A DNA stretch of 64,000 nucleotides from Umbelopsis isabellina (Eukaryota; Mucoromycota; Umbelopsidomycetes; Umbelopsidales; Umbelopsidaceae). The notes under the pieces were generated by a model, which had not been told where the DNA came from, ran no database searches, and saw only the letters and a program-made list of their open reading frames with translations. Below, one piece after another: positions 48,488 through 64,000 of this stretch. Numbering within the stretch: position 1 is the stretch's first letter; every line of letters starts with the position of its first letter. The stretch covers positions 248,001 through 312,000 of the forward strand of contig JAEPQZ010000010.1 in the NCBI GenBank assembly GCA_016758905.1, given 5' to 3'. The position numbers and the translations under genes were made by a program.

Positions 48488-51400
48488 TCAATCGTCTAGA
48501 AGCAGTTCCAGCTTCCATTTCACCGCTACCATAGATGGCTTCTCTATGACAGTAGGAGGAGGGATGACGCCATCATCGTTAGGAGGTTGCTGTAGCTGAA
48601 GTGGAACAAAAATACCGTCAATAGCCTCACTAAGCTTTTCTAATAATACTAAAAATTGTTTTTGTATCGCTTTAGCCTCTTCCATATAGCCATATACCAC
48701 TAGTGACTTGCTTATTTCTCCAATTTCAGTTTGCATAGCATAAGCACGCTCGTACAATCTCTTGAGGGAGCTCACGAGATATTCTTCTTCGTAGATGGTG
48801 CCTTTTCTGCCACTGTTCTTCTTACGTTCTTCTCTTCTCTTATTTTTAGATGAGCGACTGTTGAATTGCGCAAAATTAGTACTTTGGCTTTACAATGGTC
48901 CACAGAAAGCTATCACTGGCTATATCCGGTTTACCTTGAACGAGCAGATGCTTGTGACATCTGAGCTGTGGTGGAAGTATAGCGAGTGAATTGACTGTAC
49001 ATAGACGTAGTGTCTGAAAACATGTCAACGTTTTCCAATGTCGGATCATCAGGCATATTCATGTAAGCATCTGGTTTCTTTTCGCGCAACTCTCGCAACC
49101 GAGTGATTTGCTTTTCGAATTGTTCTTGCATGTCCTTGATATCATCTTTATGTTGTGAGAAGGCTAATTCGAATTAAGTTAGACACAATGTCTTAGACAA
49201 CAACCAGTTCCATAATAGTAGAAAAGGTATTCGTTGATGGTTCAACTTACTTTCAGCCAAGCCAGGTTTGATGTGAGTTTCGATCAAGTCAGCACGTCCA
49301 AAAGAGTGGGACTAAAGAAGAGAAACAAGTTAATTTATAAAGGATCGAAGGATCAAGAGCCACCTAAATAGTTTATGCACAAACTTACAACTCTAACACT
49401 TTCGCTCCAGTGGTTACCCCTGATAAGGGACTCTACCGCATTCTCCACGTCCTGATGTAGTACAAATTTAGAATTGTATAGAAAAAAAAATTTCTGTACC
49501 TGAATTTTTTGTGCAAAAACTTTTACCTTTGTATAATCCAAAGCTACTCTTGCAGCTTCATTATACCGTCTCTTCTCCTTGAGTGATTCTTTTTACGACC
49601 ATACACATAAATCAGAAATAAAAATTAAAATTAAAATCCATTAATATTCGTGCATCCTCTCCATATTAATTTTTTTGTTTTTTGTGGTAGAACATACCAA
49701 TTAAGCTGTAGGCAAGATCAGAAATGGCGTCTTCTGAATATTGGAGTTGTTTGGCAATAGAAAGGGCCTCTTTCCATGAATTGCCTAGGCAGTAAGCATC
49801 AAGGGCATCTTGGTTGGCTCCAGCCAAGGTATATGCTTTAGGAAATAAAAAAGTTTAAAGTCAAGCCAACCACCGCTAACATCATCGAAAAGATGGCTTA
49901 CCGATTGCGGCTTCATCATATTGGGTGCGTCCTTGCAAATATTCAGCGTACGCCAAAAGAAGAGTCTATTTGTGGCGTCAATCAAAGGTCCGTAGAACCC
50001 AGAAGATTTTCAAATTATTCTCCTTCAAATCAATTTACCTTTCTTTCATTGGAAGCATTGGGATAAAGTTGCAGTGCCACTGTATACAAAGCATGCTTTC
50101 GAACATAAGCAACCAGCTCATCAAAGTGTTGGGCACCAGCTTTGCTCAAATTATCAACAGCCTTTCTATATCTCTTCAAATGATCATCAATCTTGAAACG
50201 TTGATAGAACTTTTCGAGCTCTTGCAGTTCCTGAAGGAATGGCAGGTATTCTCTTGGATCCTATATTTTCGGATGGCCAAAAATTTTCATACTCAGTCAT
50301 GTTGCTCTGGGATGCGGCCAGAACTCTTGACGTCATGGAAAGCGATAGAAAGCTTACCTTTTGGGATTGTTGTGCAACCATTAGAACAAGACTGAAATCG
50401 TACATGCCCAATGCAACATCGAATAGTCGATCAGCATCGCACAAGAATATTGTGTAACTAAGCGCCTCTTCTGCGTGAGCAAGATCCGTTGCTACCAAAA
50501 GAAACAAAATAGCTTTAGTGTTTCTGTCACAATCCTTTGGTCACATGTAGGCATTGTGTGATAAGTCTTACATTTTAAATCAGCTAGCATGCGCAAAGCT
50601 GACTCTAAATCGGATGGCGTGCTTCGAACATATGTGGATAGGATTGCTTGTATATAGCGTTTGGAGTCACGCTGCATTAAAACGTCTCTGACCAAACTAC
50701 AAATGGTATTGACCTTATCCTCAGTGCTGCCCATTGAAGAACCATGGAGAAGAACGTGGTTAGCCAAAGAAGCGCATAGTAAATCTGCAAAAATTTAACG
50801 TTATGGCGTCATTTTCTCACCTAGCAGGCTTGGCCAAGGGTTCGATGGCGCCAGCTTTGGGGTACATTGTGACAGTCACATCTTCATTTCTCAAATTGGA
50901 CAAGAATAAGTTGATATGATCCACTTCATGCACCTGAGATAGAATGACTTGTGCATTATCTATGAAGAGCTTGGGGTTTTCGTCATAGAGAATATTCAGA
51001 TCAATGCGATTGGTACGGCAGTCCAGGAATGCGGAACGATAGTCAATTCTAAAGCAGTTTTTCTTTTAAGTTCAAAACATTCGACAGTCGTAGAAGCAAT
51101 TGTCGTACGACGTTTGAAACCAAAATTTTTTACCTGTCAATTGCATTGCGGATGTTTGACAATACGAAAGCTCGCGGACTAATGGTCTCCAAATTTCCGC
51201 GAGGCATCTACAATGTAAAGGAAAATATTAGAAACCGAAAACCTTGGTTACCCGACAGTTTCTGAATAGTCGCTCGACTAACCTGCAAGACGAGTTTTGG
51301 CGAATCCTGGACAGCTACCACAATTTTAGTTCCGCGTTCAACGCGTCTAGTGGATTGATCATATACAGACACCAATTGTTCGACCTTATTTGGATCAGAT

Positions 51401-53905
51401 ATTTCCGTATCCAAAGGCAAGAATCTAGTAACATGGCTGGTGGTAGTGAATACCAAAAAGTTGTGTCTTAAGAAAAAGGATGTGCACTCGGATGATATTA
51501 ATTGACCATCAACATATAGCTTGCCGCGATCGGATAAAGCAACCAAGATTCTCTAATGAGTTGAATACAAAACGTCAATGGCAAAGTACGGATATGTATC
51601 TACAATTAAACCGGTTAATACCTTCTTTTCTCCTGTCTCTAGTACGCGAGCGGTGGTGCCAATCCACTGACAGGGTCCAGGCAATGCCATCATAGGGTTA
51701 TAGTACAGCAGGTTTGCCTCTTGACCATCTTGTAAATTGAAACTTTCAACGTCAAGTTCATCCACATTGGCTGCATAATGGTATTCGTCAGCAAAATCTC
51801 AAATAGTGTATTTGTCCTAAGGGATAGTTTAAACCTACCATTATAAATCTTGCCATCTATCAACTGCAATAGTAGATCTTTGCTGTCGGCGTTGTAATAC
51901 AAGCGGAGAGCTTGTTTGTCCACAAACTGTCGGCATACTACCTGTGTCTTGCTGTTCTCGAAATCAATTTCCAGAATACTCAAAACTTCGCCTTCTCTCT
52001 CGCTCGAGTACTCCAGATACACAATCTGTGACTCATTAATCCACTTGAGATGGCGGATAAGACTTTTCTCCGCTGACGAACTGAACAAACAACAAACGAA
52101 AGCATTACATGAGTATGGCATTATAAATGCACGTGGTATGAAGAGCTGAATATAGCTTACTCGAGCTGAATGGTTCCCAGAATAGATGTCGGTCCTCGTC
52201 CATTAGGTGGCAGTTGCATAAATATAACTTTCAAAGAAGCCGTCAATAGCGCAATCTGACAACCAGATGCATCACCGGAGAATGCAACTTCTTGAACGTT
52301 TTCGTCTGCTGTCACTGTTAGAGAGCACATGGGTGGTGGAACATTTTGATACAAGAAAGGTGTCAATAGAACGTTTGTTCCGTCGATGACAGCAACATAA
52401 GCAGAATTCTTGGGAGACGAAGATGTGCTCGTGAGGATATCATGAGTAAATTTGCAAGAGTGATAAGCGCAATCTATATGGAAGTAAGTTAGCTCAGTGT
52501 TAATTCGCTATTCCGAATGGTGGAATTATCATGTACCTCCGGTCCAAATATGAGCAGTAAATGGTTGCTCCACGTCCCAGTTAAATCCAATAATGTCCTC
52601 CTCAAACGTTAGATGTTGCTTCAAATACCAATGATAATTATTGGTAGTCCAAAGTTGAACTATGCAAAAAGAGTTAATTTAATAACCTCGTGATATATTG
52701 CAAAATTGAACACAAAGTACTTGCCTACTCTTTTAACAGTATCACCGCGTTTAACTTGCAGCCATACCGCAAGGATAGTTGAATCGGAATTCCAAAGTAA
52801 TTCTATGACTTTGTGCTGGTCACTTTCTCTCAAAGTAAACTCTCCATGTCTTAATCCATTTTTTTCAAAAAAGACAATGTCATGTCGATGTGGGAGACGT
52901 TGGCTGGATGCAATGAGGTTTCCGGACGGTCTCCAACTCAGACCATGCTCGAGCTTATCCACAGGTTCACTAGTATTTTGCAATACACCTTCACGATTAT
53001 ATACTCTCATGACACGCGAGCCTAAACGTTAAAAATAGGTTAAATGTCTATTTATGCCCACTGTACTCATTCAATAGCATTTACCTTTGCTGATATCAAT
53101 GGACGAAACCACAAAGTAGCTACCATCTCCTCTCCACGAGACCCTCGGCTGTTCGTCATCATCCAGAGATGTAGTATACTTGTCGACATCCGACTTTCTC
53201 TGAGCAGCTGCCTTGCCTTCAGAGCCGTGAAATTGTGTTTCCTTTTTACCCCAACCGACAGAGTGGCTAACACCTATAAAGTTCAATGCGTGAGTACCAC
53301 ACGCGGCTACAATTTGTCTCAAGTCCTTATCTAACCTTCTCCTTCCTCTTCTGTATCAATAGGGAATTCAGTGATAGTATCGAAATCACGAGTCATTTCC
53401 AACACAGTTCGGCCTCCTATTTGATTTGCTTGGTTAAACTCCAATGTCTCCGTCCTGAACAGTTGAACTTCAAAATACCTGTAACGAGAACAACGACTTC
53501 CTGATCCGGACTCCATTGGACTGCTAGGATACCCGAATCAACCGAGCCTACAACTTCTAATGGATCTTGATTCATATTGCCCTCTCCGCGAACAAGGGCA
53601 ATATCTCCTCCACTAGTACACAAGCACGCAGCTTGAGCATCAGGAAGAAACACAAAATCGACGATGGTATTTCCGTTTTCCTGGTCTTCCATAGTCGGTA
53701 GAGAAGCAATCATGTTGAAAGACGACGGCTGTGCAGCACTCGTTTTGTCATGCTTATAGACGTAAATGGTGTCATTTCGGTGTATGGCGGCATAAAGGGC
53801 TTCGCTATCGGGATCGTAAGCCGTGAAGGCTTTTCTGCCGTCCGACGATTCGTTCGGGTAGTCAGCGAAGACTTTATAGTGATCAAGGATCTGTAAATTG
53901 CGCAT
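48488..53905 (-). CDS. ELP1: Elongator complex subunit ELP1 (IKI3)
   Basis: Largest subunit and scaffold of Elongator, which makes the cm5/ncm5/mcm5 modifications of wobble uridine in tRNA. Split into many exons over 5.4 kb. The ATG at 53905 starts [11 protein letters not shown]. The N-terminal half has two WD40-type propellers (e.g. [69 protein letters not shown]). The C-terminal half has TPR-like helices ([29 protein letters not shown]) ending in a basic segment, [16 protein letters not shown], the tRNA-binding region. The final [13 protein letters not shown] dimerisation block and [16 protein letters not shown]-type tail complete the family pattern. Function by family. Confidence 0.9.
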
Positions 53906-54035
53906 GCCTTTGATCAAGTTGGCAAACTGCGTCCCATTTTCTTCATTTCAAAAAATCTCTAATAAAAACAGTCACATAGTCACTTTTGGACAACTTTCGT
54001 CCACAACGATGCAAAGCAATTATTTATTTGGGAGC

Positions 54036-57000
54036 TTAAATGTATCTGTATTGAATATGCTCATCGTCCGAAACTCGCTCAAGATACTCTCTGATGGATT
54101 CAAATTCAAATGTTAGTTATAACGACATTAACAAATGTTTTGGATAAATTAGTACGTACCTGCTAGTCAAAGATTCAATGCGCTTCTTAAGATCCGCTGG
54201 TCCTGCAGGGAAATTGAGCTGGCTTTGTACCTCTTCACAGAGCTGTTGATGAGATATCTCTTTTCTTGCTTTCATGATTCTAACTATGGCAGCATCTATT
54301 TGATATTGTCTATTTTGCATCACTTGCTTGCTGATAGCACTGTTTGTCTCTACTGGTTCTTTGGCCATAAGGCTGCTCACTTTCAAGCGGTATGTCGCCG
54401 CTTCGAATTTATCATTGACGCAAAATCGGTCAGATGACTGAATGGTTGGTTCCTCTGGCATTTTTGACAATATCTTGTGTGGACCGAAACATAAGCTTTG
54501 AATGGTCTTTTTCAACTCGCTTTCCTCTGCAACATGTGTCAATTACTTATTTTCAACCGTAGCGTCCGGCTAGCTCACTTACCCATCTCGGTCTGGTTGA
54601 GAAGTTCTGTGAAGGATATTTCACTGCTGTCATTAAACAATAATAAAACAGCTGCCTGGAAATGGCTAAGGGATATTTCTCGTTGGCCCTGAAATGATTC
54701 GAGAAAGAATTTACTATCGAAATAAGACCAATCAAAATATATGGAGATAGATATGACTTACCAGCGGGAAATTTGCCTTGAGAAGACAATGTCCTAATGA
54801 AGATTGCCACCTCAAACGCCGGCCATTGAATTTGTTGTTATAAAATTGATGGAATGATTCTTGCCACTGCAATACCTAAAGATCTTTTTAGTTTTCAGAG
54901 CAGCATAGACATGCTAAATATGGTCGCTTATATACCTCTGCGGGAAGATTTAAAGGCGTTTGGGGATAGACCGGCCAGTAACCCTGAGTCAGAATACTGA
55001 CATTAAAATTATCAGCAGCGTGTTCAGCCTAGATATTTGTTAAGTACAGTGCTTGCATATCGTGTTTTGTAGTGGTGAATAAAGCCAACCTTAAATTCTT
55101 TCATCAGCTTTTTGGACGCTTCCATATCTTTGAGCATGCCCTCTGATTTGCTTGTAAAGGACGGTCCACATTCTTCACACAGCAATGTTAACTTCTATGT
55201 GACATTTTTTCATTCTTAGCCGTCTTACTCACCTAATTTTAGTTTCGCTAAAATCATTCGCTCTGTGTCTATTGACATACTTCTCCCCAGGAGCAAGCGT
55301 TTAGCAAGATCGCGCTTAAAGAACGCATCAAACATGTCTTTTCCTGTTTCGCAACATTATCAGTCATCAGAACTTTCTGCGAGTTCTCACACCTTTGTGA
55401 CATACCTTGTACATATCGGAATATGATTAAGATGCGGTCAAATAATTCATCTAGATCATCTGCAGAATCTTTTTGCTAAAAGATGACATTTGTTAAGCCA
55501 ACATCAGGTATAGCGAGACCATCAGTCTTCTTCTCTCTTTCTCTTCTCAGTCTGTACCTTTGAACTATTACGTAGTTTGCTATCAACAAATCTGGCAATG
55601 ATTTCAGCGGCTTTGTTAGGTTGAAAATTTAGAAAGCTTGTGAAGCTATCTTTCAATGCATCCAGAAATAACTGGTCGTTGCAAAAGCCTTGTTTCACCA
55701 GCTGGTCCATTTTTTTTTTTAATGATAGAACATTGATAACCGTGTTGTGATTGTCTGACATCTCATGTATAATGACCAATCCAGATTCCTAATAATCATG
55801 TTAGTGCCTTTGAAAATGGCAAACATACACGAAGATTTAGATGACTTACTTTGACGTAACTAGAAAAAGCTGAGCACAACTTTCTCAATTGATCAACCCT
55901 TTTACATAATTCATATGTTGTCCCAAGATCTTGGTTGTTGCCAGTCGCCATTGCTGGTCTGAAACCTGTCATGCAAGCGACAATAAGTGATGTGCTATAG
56001 CACGTGTGACTACCTGGTAACGATATTTACCTTTAGCTATCATAAAATCAACATGCTCCTTTATGATTGAGTTCTCAATTATCTTCACTAATTTTTGTTG
56101 TGAACTCTTGTCAATATATCTACGGACTCTGTCTTCTCCTTCATCTTTCAGGATTTGAACTGCCCAAGCCAAGAAAGCAGTTCCGGAGAGTGATGCAATT
56201 TTCTTATTTGCAGCTGAAGTATAATAAACTCTTGTTTCGTTTAAGATAGCTGGCTCAAGTATCTCGGTGTAAATCCCCAAATCTACAAACATTTGAGTGA
56301 CAGACTGTAATAATAGCCATTCTATGACATTCCCATTTCTTTGGTTCCATTAACATCTTACAACACAGCGGAGAAAATGCAACATATCTCAAGTACTCTA
56401 ACCTTTCAACTGAGACAAGTTCTAGAAATGCGTTGGTTATTTTTTCCAAAACATTGTGCTCAGCAGTAAGCTCCTTTCGCAGTATCTGTAAGCCCAAATC
56501 CCTACAAGCGGTGAATCAGTAAATTATAAGAAAACAATATGGCGCATAACGTGACCGACATAAGTACCATATTGATGCGTATTCGGTATTTTGCATCAGG
56601 TAGGTGCGATCCAAGTACAGGAATATGCCACGTATCATTCTCTGAAATGCAATCTGTCAACCGGCATAATGTAGCTGCAACAGATGACTCTGCAAAATAC
56701 CATTTGACTTTGAAATCCCTCCCAATAATCCTTGACAATTCTCAAGAAAGACTCTCCCGCCGTCATGCTACTACTATGGAGTGGAGGTCGAATTGCATGT
56801 TAATGCCTGGCGATAAACGGTCTGAAAGCCATCAGTTAATCTTACTTTGCCAATCTCTCAATGTCCGCTCGTGTCCGTGATCTACACTGATCACATAAAC
56901 TATGATAGACATACTGTGCTTTGTTTAATCGACAAAGATCAAGACATGACTTGATTTGGCGTTAATACAGTGGTGGGCTCGGAGGACTCACTAAGATTGA

Positions 57001-57329
57001 TCGTACCTGATACAGTGACTCCAAACTTTCAGACACTGGAACACCATTTTGAACTGCATCTACAGCATTTTGAAGCACTTTCCATGTTTCAGTTTCGAAA
57101 GCTGGTCGTATCTGAGGTTGGCCTGAAGATAGTCTACTTTTAGAAACCATTCACTCCATATCATATGTTGATTTTCTTTAAACGCACTTTTTAGAAAAAT
57201 CCGCTGGCGATCAGGTCGTGTCGAGTCAGACTTTAATCGCTTAAGGAGCTTTGCTCGAGATTTGATGCCGGTTACAGCCTTGTTTATCCCATTCAGCTGC
57301 TCGGAATCAATGTTCATGGCATCGGTCAT
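54036..57329 (-). CDS. Cullin-4 (CRL4 ubiquitin ligase scaffold)
   Basis: Scaffold of the CRL4 ligase, binding DDB1-type adaptors at its N-terminus and Rbx1/E2 at its C-terminus. About a dozen exons; the first junction (GTGCGT donor at about 57188) joins RRIFLK-like sequence to [19 protein letters not shown]. Cullin-4-like stretches: [75 protein letters not shown]. In the winged-helix tail, [10 protein letters not shown] and the neddylation site region [18 protein letters not shown], then [17 protein letters not shown]. Ends YRYI rather than the common YxYIA. CUL4 rather than CUL3 is favoured by the N-terminus and the [11 protein letters not shown] block. 131 bp upstream of ELP1 on the same strand; divergent from RPB1. 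Confidence 0.88.
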
Positions 57330-57748
57330 GCTTCAATGACACGCGGGTTCCGTCTCAAGGAAAAGTTCACACTCAGCTCAGAAGTTGCCTTTTGCCTTTC
57401 TCCTCAATGCTGGCTAATGACTCTTACCTTTCACTATTACGCTAAAATATTTAAGTAAAATGCACTACCATCAGCTCCCAATTAAAATTGCCCTGAATCA
57501 TCAAATTTTAGACAAAATTATCAAAGCAATACGACGAGCTTGACGCAGCTGCGAAACAGTCAATAGAATTTAATTTGTACAGCTAAAGTAACGTCACCAT
57601 ATGACGTTTGAGAAATGGGTGTTTTGAAATTGAGGATTAAACTGCGGCACCAATTGATACTGCCGCAGATTCGAGCTTCTCTCTTCTTAATTGATAGAGA
57701 TTCGACTAACCGCACCATCGTATCCACTGTCATCGTCAACTGGTTAAA
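57330..57748. promoter_or_regulatory. Divergent promoter of cullin-4 and RPB1 with a CRE inverted repeat
   Basis: 419 bp between two start codons. It contains a perfect 7-bp inverted repeat, AACGTCA (57590-57596) / TGACGTT (57602-57608), with a 5-bp spacer. Each arm holds a TGACGT core, the ATF/CREB target. No TATA box seen. Function inferred. Confidence 0.45.
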
Positions 57749-63533
<5,785 letters not shown>

Positions 63534-63859
63534 GGAACGAACAAGATGTCTGTATGTACAAAAGTCCTTATGATGAGGCATTTTCCTTTCTCAGATCCTT
63601 GAATCTATTGTTTCCCTTTTTTATAACTTGGTCATTTTATTTTTTTTAAAAATAAGGAAAAAAAAATTATTCACCTTTGTTCATTCTTCATCTTCTCAAT
63701 TATATAAACTGACAGAAAAAATACACAATTGTAAATGTAAAAAAAAAAAAAAAAAAGAAGTATTCAAAAGGCATAACGATTTCCTGTGCCTAAAGATTGG
63801 TTCAAATCTTCGTATCAATAACAAGTAATTTTCAAAATCTCATGCGCGCGTTTGCTTTT
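63534..63859. other. 3' spacer after RPB1
   Basis: 326 bp with an A tract (18 A) near 63740 and T-rich stretches, probably the RPB1 3' UTR and poly(A) region and the 3' UTR of the converging gene. No gene recognised. Confidence 0.4.
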
Positions 63860-64000
63860 TTATTCTTCATCTACAGAAACGTTATATGTATCTGTAGAGA
63901 GAGCGGAGCGGGACACATTATAAGAATTATTTTTTGTGGCAAGTGAAAGAGATTCAATAACTTGTGTGGCCACCTTCTTGACAGTTTTGACATGTTGCAC
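63860..64000 (-). CDS. C-terminal end of an unidentified gene (cut by window edge)
   Basis: The minus strand is open for all 46 codons from the right edge to a TAA at 63862-63860, reading HVKTVKKVATQVIESLSLA and ending YNVSVDEE. The acidic end and lack of stops in a stretch rich in K, S and A suggest a real last exon, but there is no start in the window and I recognise no family. It may also contain a splice I cannot see. Confidence 0.35.
   Translation of the reverse strand: MQHVKTVKKVATQVIESLSLATKNNSYNVSRSALSTDTYNVSVDEE

Noticed and set aside
63796-63820. GGTTCAAATC, a T-loop-like string
   Set aside because: No matching cloverleaf upstream.

Overview
This is nuclear DNA from a fungus, most likely an early-diverging mould of the Mucoromycota (Mucorales-like). 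The evidence is dense single-copy eukaryotic housekeeping genes on both strands, many short introns (about 55-110 nt) with GTAAGT/GTATGT donors and CTAAC/CTGAC-like branch sites, pyrimidine-rich leaders, and a protein set that looks fungal (SUR7/PalI-like, FYVE-RING, a fungal FHIP) without being clearly ascomycete. The species is an inference. Exon boundaries were worked out by hand from splice motifs, reading-frame continuity and family conservation. No tRNA, rRNA, CRISPR array, or intact transposon or virus-like element was recognised.

Layout. 1-24 kb: Iml2/TTC39 (-, cut by the left edge), Mis14/NSL1 kinetochore protein (-), TRM61 tRNA m1A methyltransferase (+), FHIP (+), mitochondrial rRNA methyltransferase MRM1 (-), a 2.5-kb gene-poor block ending in a small zinc-knuckle gene (+), a Lam/Aster sterol-transfer protein (-), a FYVE-RING ubiquitin ligase (-), a SUR7/PalI-like membrane protein (-), a LENG1/Cir_N protein (+), a GT4 glycosyltransferase (-) and ESCRT-III VPS2 (-). 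24-46 kb: a tail-anchored FAD oxidoreductase (+), RPB8 (-), flippase NEO1 (-), NUP192 (+), an ER TPR-DnaJ protein (-), an FYRN/FYRC protein (-), a 3-kb gene-poor block and TCTP (-). 46-64 kb: an Atf1/CREB-type bZIP factor (-), Elongator ELP1 (-), cullin-4 (-), RNA polymerase II RPB1 (+) with its heptad tail, and the last codons of one more gene (-).

The genes do not form one pathway. Several work in membrane and endosome traffic (FHIP, FYVE-RING, VPS2, NEO1, Lam). Others act in transcription and RNA modification (RPB1, RPB8, ELP1, TRM61, MRM1, bZIP). Divergent pairs share very short promoters of 99-150 bp; the Mis14/TRM61 one carries two ACGCGT boxes.

The most interesting material is gene architecture. 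There is an 8-nt microexon in the Iml2 gene and a 20-nt exon encoding part of the MRM1 SpoU motif. A start codon stands alone in its exon (VPS2), and a stop codon is the first codon after the last intron (TCTP). Four introns are of GC-AG type. A hidden two-exon 49-residue zinc-knuckle gene lies in otherwise empty DNA. I found no defence system or biosynthetic cluster.
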